The notes below the pieces were generated by a model. The model had not been told where the DNA came from, made no database searches, and worked only from the letters and a program-made list of their open reading frames with translations. A stretch of 9,316 bases of DNA, from assembly GCA_016177145.1 (NCBI GenBank), contig JACOVV010000082.1, positions 1 to 9,316 of the forward strand. The letters run 5' to 3'. Of the stretch, positions 1 to 5,817 are shown one piece after another; within the stretch, counting starts at the first letter, position 1, and each line of letters starts with the position of its first letter. The translations under genes were made by a program, and so were the position numbers. This DNA is from Candidatus Omnitrophota bacterium (GTDB lineage: Bacteria > Omnitrophota > Gorgyraeia > JACOVV01).

Positions 1-310
1 GCACGAGGGAGGCATTAAGCCCCAGAAGGCTGGTATATTGCCAGATTCGGACCCGGGAGATGCCGACTTTGCGGGCAAGGTCGCTTTCGTTCTTGGCTTG
101 GCCTGATTCGATCATACGGGCGTATTCCTTGGCTCGGAAGATAGGGTTCCGGTAGGTCTTGGGCGGTTTGGGGCGGATCCTGCGGGCTTGGTCGGGCGTC
201 TGGCCTTCGCGGACGATGGAAATGATGCGATGATTCCACTTTCCCTGTTCGGTCACAAGCGCGGTGAAGTGCCATAACAGGCCTGAATCTGAATACCGTC
301 CGGGGAGCAT
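1..310 (-). CDS. Helix-turn-helix DNA-binding protein, C-terminus cut off by window edge
   Basis: This reverse-strand frame is open for 103 codons from an ATG at 308-310 to the left edge. It encodes a basic linker (PKPPKTYRNP, residues 48-57), a helix (AKEYARMIESG, about 60-70) and then a clear helix-turn-helix, SDLARKVGISRVRIWQY (about 76-92). This arrangement is typical of HTH regions in which an acidic helix is followed by a 'LA..vGiSr.rv.q' recognition unit, as in KorB/ParB-like and recombinase-associated regulators. The function is unknown beyond probable DNA binding. No good ribosome binding site precedes the ATG, and the frame stays open further upstream without a convincing start, so the N-terminus is uncertain. 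A region before the HTH (about 11-35, WHFTALVTEQGKWNHRIIS) is not recognised. The gene follows the PqiA-like gene on the same strand after about 200 bases and probably belongs to another unit. Confidence 0.5.
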   Translation of the reverse strand, partial: MLPGRYSDSGLLWHFTALVTEQGKWNHRIISIVREGQTPDQARRIRPKPPKTYRNPIFRAKEYARMIESGQAKNESDLARKVGISRVRIWQYTSLLGLNASLV

Positions 311-518
311 CAGATACTTATGGAGAAACTGAGAGAAGAAGGCGTTGACTTCTCTGATCGTTTTGACGCAACGAATAAAGCCTTTGAATTGGTCCGTAAT
401 GACAAATCTCTCGCATAGCAAGTAAACCGTTATCAATATCAACCATCTCGGGGAGCGAAATTTCCGCGAAGCGCCCGCTCTTATTTTTTGCCGCGGCAAA
501 CGGGAAATCGGAATCCCC

Positions 519-1046
519 TCAGAAAATGGGGGATTGGGACCTGAATACCTTCTTTGCCAGTTTCTCCACATGCGCGGTAGTAATCATTGAGAGAAAAATA
601 GCGACGCTGAAAATATAAATCCCGCTCCTGGGTTCTACCGAAGCGATCGGTCCCGCCTTGACGATGATGATCGTCAGGGCCGCGATCAGCACGTCGAGCA
701 TGGACCATTTCCCCAGCAAAGCCAGCCGGTGGAGAAATTTGATCCGTTGTTCATCGGAGAGTTTCTTGCCCCACAGGGCGGCCAAAACCCCCAGTTTGGT
801 GATGGGGAAAATCACGGAGAAGAGAAAAATAATTCCCGCCAAGAAATATTCCCCTTCCTCAATCAGGTTGCGGATCCCGGTAAGGATCGAGTAGCTGCTT
901 TTCCAAAAGACCATCTGTGTGACTTTAAACAGGGGGAGGCAGAGCCCGCAGGCGAACAGAGTGAAAGTGACGAGGATCATGACCGGAACCGAATAATTCC
1001 TCGGGTAGAACTCGCTTAAAGATCTTTTGACGGGACTGGAGGCCAC
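519..1046 (-). CDS. PqiA/LetA-family (paraquat-inducible protein A) membrane protein, single domain
   Basis: The 175-aa product has four predicted membrane helices at about residues 18-38, 66-91, 108-131 and 140-160. The family signature sits before and in helix three: GKWSMLDV at 112-119, matching the 'GkWsmlDvf' motif of PqiA proteins. Classical PqiA/LetA has two such domains plus zinc-binding cysteine pairs. This protein has one domain and no N-terminal CxxC pair, so it is the short form. Better-studied relatives are inner-membrane partners of MCE proteins (PqiB, LetB) in lipid transport or envelope-stress tolerance. No MCE gene lies next to it, so that role is only inferred. The start is GTG at 1044-1046. 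The frame is closed by a TAG 24 bases upstream and has no other plausible start. There is no spaced Shine-Dalgarno site, and a predicted promoter lies directly upstream, which suggests a leaderless transcript. Confidence 0.88.
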   Translation of the reverse strand: MASSPVKRSLSEFYPRNYSVPVMILVTFTLFACGLCLPLFKVTQMVFWKSSYSILTGIRNLIEEGEYFLAGIIFLFSVIFPITKLGVLAALWGKKLSDEQRIKFLHRLALLGKWSMLDVLIAALTIIIVKAGPIASVEPRSGIYIFSVAIFLSMITTAHVEKLAKKVFRSQSPIF

Positions 1047-1053
1047 ATCCTTT

Positions 1054-1082
1054 AGTGTACACGTTCTCTATTGTCTTGTAAA
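1054..1082 (-). promoter_or_regulatory. Predicted promoter of the PqiA-like gene
   Basis: On the reverse strand, TTTACA (1077-1082) and TACACT (1054-1059) are separated by exactly 17 bases. They match the sigma70-type consensus at 5/6 and 4/6 positions. A transcript would begin about 6-8 bases past the -10 box, near 1046-1048, at or within two bases of the GTG start. This promoter lies back to back with the one for the CxxC protein, with six bases between the two -35 boxes. Confidence 0.5.
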
Positions 1083-1088
1083 TTATGC

Positions 1089-1117
1089 TTGGCAGCGATG
1101 GGCTAATTTGATATAAT
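1089..1117 (+). promoter_or_regulatory. Strong sigma70-type promoter of the CxxC protein gene
   Basis: TTGGCA (1089-1094) and a perfect TATAAT (1112-1117) are separated by 17 bases. Transcription would start near 1124, giving a leader of about 33 bases that contains the AAGGAGG ribosome binding site at 1144-1150. This is one of the two best promoter matches in the window and implies high expression of the small gene that follows. Confidence 0.75.
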
Positions 1118-1156
1118 GCCCTGGCTTGTAAAAAAGCAATAAAAAGGAGGAATTAC

Positions 1157-1324
1157 ATGGGATTTCAGCGAAGTGATGATCGGTTTGGCGGACGGCCGCG
1201 GGAAATGTTCAAGGCCATCTGCGCAGAGTGTAAGCAGGAATGTGAAGTTCCCTTCAGACCCAGCGGGGATCGTCCCGTCTACTGCAAAGAGTGTTTCTCA
1301 AAGCGTAAGGATAGCCGCGGCTAA
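1157..1324 (+). CDS. CxxC-x17-CxxC small zinc-ribbon protein
   Basis: This 55-aa gene has a near-ideal Shine-Dalgarno site (AAGGAGG, 1144-1150) six bases before its ATG, and a near-consensus promoter upstream. After a glycine/arginine/aspartate-rich N-terminus (residues 1-16) come CAEC at 22-25 and CKEC at 43-46, separated by exactly 17 residues. Between them lies the family-typical stretch ECEVPFRPSGDRPVYC, and the tail is basic (FSKRKDSRG). The paired cysteines should bind one zinc ion. An extra cysteine, C29, lies between the pairs. Proteins of this type are small, common in several uncultured bacterial phyla and functionally uncharacterised. The basic ends suggest contact with nucleic acid, but that is inference. 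The gene is alone in its transcription unit, and the downstream hairpin at 1378-1418 may end the transcript. Confidence 0.88.
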   Translation: MGFQRSDDRFGGRPREMFKAICAECKQECEVPFRPSGDRPVYCKECFSKRKDSRG

Positions 1325-1342
1325 TTTCCAGCAGATCCTTTT

Positions 1343-1359
1343 AGTATAGGGAATATACT
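1343..1359. repeat. Small inverted repeat downstream of the CxxC gene
   Basis: AGTATA (1343-1348) and TATACT (1354-1359) form a perfect 6-bp AT-rich inverted repeat around a five-base GGGAA loop. Its flanks (TTT and CTAAA) pair further only with a two-base bulge. It lies between the CxxC stop codon and the stronger hairpin. It is too weak to be a terminator alone and its function is unknown. Confidence 0.3.
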
Positions 1360-1377
1360 CTAAACGACTGACAGCAA

Positions 1378-1418
1378 AGAGTCCTCCGAAGAGCTTTTGT
1401 GTAAATTCGGAGGACTCT
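1378..1418. terminator. Perfect 13-bp hairpin between convergent genes, possible bidirectional terminator
   Basis: AGAGTCCTCCGAA (1378-1390) and its exact reverse complement (1406-1418) flank a 15-base loop. It sits between the ends of two convergent genes, the CxxC protein (plus) and the glycosyltransferase (minus), where a shared terminator is expected. No run of U follows the stem on either strand (ATTCATG on plus, TTTGCTG on minus). It may therefore act through structure alone, protect 3' ends, or belong to a dispersed repeat family. Confidence 0.5.
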
Positions 1419-1434
1419 ATTCATGCAGTGCTTT

Positions 1435-2295
1435 CTAATGCCAAAGGGGTTCTTTAGAGGATTCCGGACGAAATCCAGCCGCCTGAAGCATTCCCCTCAT
1501 CCGGTCTTCATAGCGATGAGCGGTGATCGTTAGCCGATAGCCCTCCTCTGCGATGGCGCGGCGTTCTTCTTCATGCCGGAGATAATAATCGATTTTCTGG
1601 AACATTTCCGATAGGCTGCCGAACCGCGCGTAATGGACCCCTTCGCGATACCCCAGACGTGAAATGTTTTCATCGGAAGTTAAATACATCAGCAAAAACG
1701 CGCCGCAGGACATGATTTCGTAAGAACGCATCATATCCTGCTGGCTGGTGTAGCTGAAACCAATTTTGGACCGGCTGTAAATTTCACTCATTTTCAGGTA
1801 AGGGGCAAGCCCGATGTAACTGGCGGGATAACGTTCCCTCAATTCCTGGAGGATAAACTTGCGGGGGACGCCTCCGTCTGTCCCGACAAAACCGATATCA
1901 TAATCCCGGTCCAGATTGAGGCGTTTGTGAATCTGGAGATCGCACCCCTGGCTCATCCAGATGGCTTTGATCCCGTGCCGGGCAAACTGGCGGACTCCCT
2001 GCATGAGCGGGCAAAAGACGAAATCATAGCCCCTGGCTTCCCGCAGCAGTTTTCGGAAAGTGGACGGGATATGGGTGTCATTGGCCCATAGCGCTTTTGG
2101 CTTCAGAGAGGCGGGAACGGCGATATCGAAGTGGCTGTCATCCACTCGAAAATAAAGGTCGTATTTTTTATCGAGGAGCGCCAGGTCACGCGGCCAGAAA
2201 TGATCATACTCGGCTCCCAGAGATGACAGGGCGCGCTCGAAATAAATTCCCGTGGTGTCTTCCCTGATTTTGTTGAAGATAATGGCGATTTTCAT
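1435..2295 (-). CDS. CgeB-like glycosyltransferase (GT-B fold, Glyco_trans_1_2 type)
   Basis: The 286-aa product has an N-terminal half that reads like a nucleotide-fold domain (MKIAIIFNK at 1-9, YDLYFRVDDS about 45-54). The C-terminal half matches the CgeB/glycosyltransferase group 1 type: IGFVG at 134-138, then SEIYSRSKIGFSYTS (170-184), the key acidic motif MRSYEIMSCGAFLL (189-202, with E193) and a C-terminal YYLRHEEERRAIAEEGY (237-253). In this family the glutamate in the 'yEimacG' motif contacts the donor nucleotide sugar. Donor and acceptor cannot be named from sequence. There is no signal peptide or membrane helix, so it should act in the cytoplasm on a glycan or small acceptor. It begins 25 bases after the cysN stop on the same strand, with AAGG just before the ATG, so it is the last gene of the cysD-cysN operon. 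The catalytic family is fairly sure and the substrate is not. Confidence 0.82.
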   Translation of the reverse strand: MKIAIIFNKIREDTTGIYFERALSSLGAEYDHFWPRDLALLDKKYDLYFRVDDSHFDIAVPASLKPKALWANDTHIPSTFRKLLREARGYDFVFCPLMQGVRQFARHGIKAIWMSQGCDLQIHKRLNLDRDYDIGFVGTDGGVPRKFILQELRERYPASYIGLAPYLKMSEIYSRSKIGFSYTSQQDMMRSYEIMSCGAFLLMYLTSDENISRLGYREGVHYARFGSLSEMFQKIDYYLRHEEERRAIAEEGYRLTITAHRYEDRMRGMLQAAGFRPESSKEPLWH

Positions 2296-2320
2296 GGCCT
2301 TGGCTTTTTACGGCGCGTCC

Positions 2321-4117
2321 TTAAAGCAGGACTTTTTTCTCTTTCAGAAAACCGACGATTTTTCTAGCGTTTTTAACCGGATTTTCTTTCTCGCTCAAAT
2401 CCAAAGCAACGATGGGACCATGGAAGTTGTTTTTACCCACGTTGGCAATAACAATGGAATCCCGCTCGGTGACTTCCTGCAGTTCGCGCAGTTCCTCATC
2501 GGTGAGGTTGCTGGCGGTCGCGACAACAATGATCCCCGCGTCCAAAAACAGGTGGGCGATCTCACCGAGATGATGGATATGTTCCCTTCGGGAAGCGCGG
2601 TGGCTTTCCACGTGAGCGTCAAGACCGCGCAGGAGGTTCCCCATGGGAAGGAAATAGGTTTTGATTCCCGTTTCAAAGAGAATTTTCTCCAGTTCCTTGG
2701 CGATGGTTTTCTTGTCCATGCCGACGCTGCCGGTCAATAGAATCAATTTGGATTGATGGCCGTACCGCAGGGCGCGCTGCTCCGGGTCGATGACGCTGAA
2801 ATCCCACATTTGATCCCGGATGGAGATTTGTTCGCGGACCGGCGACTGCTCGTCCTTAACGACCTCGGCGATGATCCCGCCTCCGGAGATGTCGTATTCA
2901 TCGACGATGACGAACCGGCTGGTTGTTTCCAGCTCGCTCGACAAATCAAACGCCACCGGGCGGGAGCTCTCCAGCACGACTTCGGCGACGTCGTTTCGCT
3001 CAACGATTTTCTTGTTTAATTTCGTTAAAGCGGAAGCGTCCAGCACTCGTTTGATCTCCTTCAAACGGACAGGGACGGCGGATGTGCCGGACTTGAGTTT
3101 ATATTCTTTCCCCATTGCCATCGGTTTTTTCCCCAGCCAGAAGACCTTGACTTTCATGAGAGAACTGACGTGGGGGAGCGGTTCTCCTTCTTTGCAGAGG
3201 ATGTCACCTCGGTTGATATAAATCTGTTCGGTGAGCGTGACCCCGGCCGAATAGCCGGCGCTGATTTTCTTCCGCGCGGGGGCGTTGAACCCTTCGATGG
3301 ACTTCAGGGTCGAGCGCTTGTTGGAAGGAAGAAAAATGACTTTGTCTCCGACCGAAACCGCTCCTGATTCCACCCGCCCGGCGAAAATCCTCCGCGTGTC
3401 GCCGCTTTCGGTGAATTTATAGATCCCCTGCACCGGCATACGGAACGGCTTATCCTGCGGGCTCGGGGCTTTCTCAAAAGAGTCTAAAATTTCCAAGAGG
3501 GACGGGCCTTGAAACCATTTCATGCGGGCGGGGCGGTTGATGATGTTTTCTCCCTCCCGAGCGGCGATCGGCAGAAAAACTTTGGGCGTCAGCTCGATTT
3601 CCTTGAGGAACTTGCGGTATTCTTTTTCGATTTTATCAAACGCCTCCTGGCGGTATTCGACTAAATCCATCTTGTTGACGCAAATGGCGACTTGCCGGAT
3701 TCCAAGCATTGACAAAAGATAACCGTGGCGTCTGGAATTTTCTTGGATCCCTTCTCCGGCGTCAATGACCAGCAGAGCCGCCTCGGCGCGGGCGGCGCCG
3801 GAAATCATGTTCTTTAGAAATTCGATATGCCCCGGCGCGTCGATGATGATGTACTGCCGTTTTTTGCTTTTAAAGAAACACCGGGCCGTGTCAATGGTGA
3901 TCCCTTGAGCTTGTTCGTCTTTAAGCGCGTCCAGCAGGAAAGCGTATTCAAACGGCTTGGCATGACGGCGGCACTCCGCCTTGACCTGTTCGAGCTTCCC
4001 TTGAGGCAGGGAATGGGTGTCCGCCAGCAGGCGTCCGATGAGGGTACTTTTGCCATGGTCCACATGGCCGACAACGACGATGTTCATTTTTGGAAGCTTA
4101 GAAAGCGTCATTGTCAC
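2321..4117 (-). CDS. cysN: Sulfate adenylyltransferase subunit 1 (CysN) with degenerate APS-kinase-like C-terminal domain
   Basis: The 598-aa protein is a translation-factor-type GTPase followed by an APS-kinase-like domain, the CysNC/NodQ layout. GTPase motifs are all present: GHVDHGKST (17-25), GITIDTA (72-78), DAPGH (93-97), NKMD (148-151) and AAREG (185-189). Beta-barrel domains fill about 220-425. With CysD it should couple GTP hydrolysis to making adenosine 5'-phosphosulfate from ATP and sulfate. The C-terminal domain (about 456-598) keeps the APS-kinase outline, for example [20 protein letters not shown] (511-530). However, its P-loop is GSVGMDKKT (463-471), with D468 and K470 where glycine and serine are expected, and the usual DGD motif reads MGN (492-494). 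Kinase activity is therefore doubtful. The GTG start overlaps the cysD stop by four bases (GTGA), implying coupled translation. ATGs at codons 3 and 11 are alternative starts. Confidence 0.9.
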   Translation of the reverse strand: MTMTLSKLPKMNIVVVGHVDHGKSTLIGRLLADTHSLPQGKLEQVKAECRRHAKPFEYAFLLDALKDEQAQGITIDTARCFFKSKKRQYIIIDAPGHIEFLKNMISGAARAEAALLVIDAGEGIQENSRRHGYLLSMLGIRQVAICVNKMDLVEYRQEAFDKIEKEYRKFLKEIELTPKVFLPIAAREGENIINRPARMKWFQGPSLLEILDSFEKAPSPQDKPFRMPVQGIYKFTESGDTRRIFAGRVESGAVSVGDKVIFLPSNKRSTLKSIEGFNAPARKKISAGYSAGVTLTEQIYINRGDILCKEGEPLPHVSSLMKVKVFWLGKKPMAMGKEYKLKSGTSAVPVRLKEIKRVLDASALTKLNKKIVERNDVAEVVLESSRPVAFDLSSELETTSRFVIVDEYDISGGGIIAEVVKDEQSPVREQISIRDQMWDFSVIDPEQRALRYGHQSKLILLTGSVGMDKKTIAKELEKILFETGIKTYFLPMGNLLRGLDAHVESHRASRREHIHHLGEIAHLFLDAGIIVVATASNLTDEELRELQEVTERDSIVIANVGKNNFHGPIVALDLSEKENPVKNARKIVGFLKEKKVLL

Positions 4118-4995
4118 ATGTATCCTGAACGGCGCAAGGTTTCCAATCCGCCGCTGTCTTCTTTGTCTTGAGCCCTGCCGGAGCGTTCGGCGATATCTTT
4201 AAACTTGCCGGTTTTGAGTTCTTCGATGATTTCCTGGACATTTTGGGCGGTGGATTTCACCGGGAACGTGCAGGGATAGCATCCGAGGGAACGGTATCGC
4301 TCCCCTTTCCCCTGATCGAAATAAAGAGGGATAACGGGAATGTTTTCCGCGGCAATGTACTCCCAGATGTCCAATTCTGTCCAATCCAGCAAAGGATGGA
4401 TGCGGATATGTGTTCCCGGCGCGAAGTCGGTCTTAAATTGGTTCCAGAATTCCGGCGGCTGATCTCCGACGGCCCAGTCGCTCTGTTTGTCTCGCGGTGA
4501 AAAGTAGCGCTCCTTGGAACGGCTCCCTTCTTCATCGGCGCGAACTCCCACGATCACCCCGGTGTAGGGCTCCTTATTTTCGTCCAGGACATACGCGCCG
4601 GTCTGATGGTCCAGCCGGTAGCGCGGCCACTTTCCGGACAGGGTATTCACCAGCGCGTCCGTCTTCAGGGTTTTGCAGCACTCCAACCGGGTCAACGCCC
4701 CGGCAGGGAAAGTCCGTTTTTCCTGAAGCGCCTGTGTGTTGGAACCATAGACCATGTTCAGATTCCACTCCAGCGCGAGCTTGTCGCGGAATTGAATCAT
4801 CTCCGGGATTTTGAAAGAAGTGTCGATATGCACTAGAGGGAACGGGACGTGTCCAAAAAAGGCCTTCCTCGCCAGCCACAACAGAACGGTACTGTCTTTG
4901 CCGATGGACCAGAGCATGGCGAGGTTCTTAAAATGGCTGTAGGCCTCCCGGAGGATGTAAACGGACTGACTCTCTAATTTCTCCAAATGGGTCAT
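4114..4995 (-). CDS. cysD: Sulfate adenylyltransferase subunit 2 (CysD), PP-loop ATP pyrophosphatase
   Basis: The 293-aa protein is of normal CysD length. It has the PP-loop WSIGKDST (29-36), [15 protein letters not shown] (52-66), [12 protein letters not shown] (152-163), [15 protein letters not shown] (200-214) and the family-typical end [10 protein letters not shown]. It would adenylylate sulfate with ATP while the CysN partner hydrolyses GTP, in the cytoplasm. Two cysteine features stand out: C106-C107 (LECCKT) and C239-x-x-C242 (GCYPCT). Compared with E. coli CysD as remembered, there is an extra segment around 121-145 and a shorter loop before GCYPC. This marks a distinct subgroup. It is the first gene of the operon, with an AAAGGG-type ribosome binding site a few bases before ATG 4993-4995 and a candidate promoter at 5050-5078. 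Its stop overlaps the cysN start. Confidence 0.92.
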   Translation of the reverse strand: MTHLEKLESQSVYILREAYSHFKNLAMLWSIGKDSTVLLWLARKAFFGHVPFPLVHIDTSFKIPEMIQFRDKLALEWNLNMVYGSNTQALQEKRTFPAGALTRLECCKTLKTDALVNTLSGKWPRYRLDHQTGAYVLDENKEPYTGVIVGVRADEEGSRSKERYFSPRDKQSDWAVGDQPPEFWNQFKTDFAPGTHIRIHPLLDWTELDIWEYIAAENIPVIPLYFDQGKGERYRSLGCYPCTFPVKSTAQNVQEIIEELKTGKFKDIAERSGRAQDKEDSGGLETLRRSGYM

Positions 4996-5049
4996 ATTCC
5001 CTTTCTTACAAACAAGTTAGCTAAAGCAAAAGCCGACGATAATCACTTA

Positions 5050-5078
5050 AGTATACTACAAAACATATTTCTTGTCTT
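5050..5078 (-). promoter_or_regulatory. Candidate promoter of the cysD-cysN-glycosyltransferase operon
   Basis: On the reverse strand, AAGACA (5073-5078, 4/6 match) and TATACT (5050-5055, 5/6 match) are 17 bases apart. The start of transcription would be near 5043, about 48 bases before the cysD ATG. Two CTTAAG-centred palindromes overlap the promoter: TTCTTAAGAA at 5077-5086 across the -35 edge and ACTTAAGT at 5045-5052 at the -10 edge. They could bind a regulator. Confidence 0.5.
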
Positions 5079-5112
5079 CTTAAGAAACACTCCTCATTAA
5101 AGCGCAATGCTC

Positions 5113-5141
5113 TTGCCATTTTAATAGGAGATTGTTATAAT
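5113..5141 (+). promoter_or_regulatory. Sigma70-type promoter of the rightward operon
   Basis: TTGCCA (5113-5118) and a perfect TATAAT (5136-5141) are 17 bases apart. Transcription would start near 5148, leaving a leader of about 34 bases with a purine-rich ribosome binding site (AAAGGGGGG, 5164-5172) nine bases before ATG 5182. It is divergent from the cysD promoter, so the two operons may share control. Confidence 0.72.
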
Positions 5142-5181
5142 CCCACCGGGATTACAGATTAACAAAGGGGGGCACCTAACA

Positions 5182-5808
5182 ATGCAAGATTTCTACAGTA
5201 ACTTTAATCTTTTCTTTCGATGGCTGCACGTCATCGCCGGGATCGTCTGGATTGGGCATCTCTATTTCTTCAACTTCGTGAATGTCCCGCTCCAAGGGGC
5301 GCTCGATGATGCCGCTAAGAAAGCGGTCAATCCTCAATTGCTCCCGCGGGCGCTTTGGTGGTTTCGTTGGGGGGGGATGATCACTTTCCTGGCCGGGATC
5401 GTTCTTTTCACCTCTTTTTACATGTATACTCCCGGCGCCGGTTTTGGCCCGACGAGTTTGTTTAACGACGCGGAAGGATTGACCGCACGGGCGAAATGGA
5501 TTCTGCTGGGGATGTCCTTCGGGACCATCATGTGGTTTAACGTCTGGTTCATTATCTGGCCGGCCCAAAAAGGTCTCTTGACGGGAAAAATCCCGGCGGC
5601 CGGTATCCCCGCCGTACGCAAGAGAGCGCTCATGGCTTCTCGAATCAATACCTTTCTCTCGGCTCCGATGCTCTTTGGAATGCTGGCGCCGGCCCATTAT
5701 GGAGGGTTCAACGCCGCTTCCGTCCTTGGAACCATTATCTTAGGAGTCGTTGCCGTGGCGGCGAGCATCCGTTCCTCCTACAAAGTAGGAAAGCTGGCTA
5801 GAGACTAA
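5182..5808 (+). CDS. PuuD-type (urate oxidase N-terminal domain) membrane protein without cytochrome domain
   Basis: The 208-aa protein has about five membrane helices (about 10-32, 63-82, 104-126, 154-172 and 178-196). It carries the conserved block of the Urate_ox_N/PuuD membrane domain: RWLHVIAGIVWIGHLYFFNF (13-32), LPRALWWFRWGGM (54-66) and FNVWFIIWPAQK (119-130). Full-length PuuD urate oxidase is a membrane protein with a C-terminal cytochrome c. Here the protein ends after the membrane part, and no CxxCH heme motif exists. H16, H26 and H172 are candidate heme or metal ligands. Stand-alone forms are known from genome annotation but their job is unclear, so urate oxidation should not be assumed. 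It is the first gene of the rightward operon, behind a strong promoter. The next gene starts nine bases after its stop. Confidence 0.82.
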   Translation: MQDFYSNFNLFFRWLHVIAGIVWIGHLYFFNFVNVPLQGALDDAAKKAVNPQLLPRALWWFRWGGMITFLAGIVLFTSFYMYTPGAGFGPTSLFNDAEGLTARAKWILLGMSFGTIMWFNVWFIIWPAQKGLLTGKIPAAGIPAVRKRALMASRINTFLSAPMLFGMLAPAHYGGFNAASVLGTIILGVVAVAASIRSSYKVGKLARD

Positions 5809-5817
5809 GCATTATTT

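Noticed and set aside
15..275. An 86-codon reverse-strand frame at the left edge, rich in Pro, Arg and Ser.
   Set aside because: It is the out-of-frame shadow of the HTH protein, whose frame contains the recognisable SDLARKVGISR motif.
318..480. A reverse-strand stretch in another frame reading LPEMVDIDNGLLAMREICHY, loosely like the start of an excisionase-type HTH.
   Set aside because: It ends at a stop within about 50 codons, has no supporting start site and cannot be joined to the downstream HTH frame without assuming a frameshift.
487..500. The palindrome TTTGCCGCGGCAAA next to an A/T-run, considered as the terminator of the PqiA-like gene.
   Set aside because: On the gene's strand the run after the stem is A, not U, and the stem has almost no loop. 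It does not fit an intrinsic terminator for this direction.
481..708. A 75-codon reverse-strand frame overlapping the end of the PqiA-like gene.
   Set aside because: It lies in a different frame within conserved PqiA-family coding sequence and has a composition typical of a shadow.
2252..2740. A 162-codon forward-strand open frame antisense to cysN.
   Set aside because: It lies opposite the conserved C-terminal coding region of cysN, has low-complexity composition typical of an antisense shadow, and has no ribosome binding site or recognisable domain.
4996..5181. A riboswitch (for example SAM or another sulfur-related type) in the divergent gap.
   Set aside because: Leaders predicted from the promoters are only about 35-50 bases, too short, and no known riboswitch core was recognised.
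5176..5697. A 173-codon reverse-strand open frame opposite the PuuD-like gene.
   Set aside because: Its product is rich in Arg, Pro, Gly and Asp with no domain, and the forward strand here encodes a well-supported membrane protein family.
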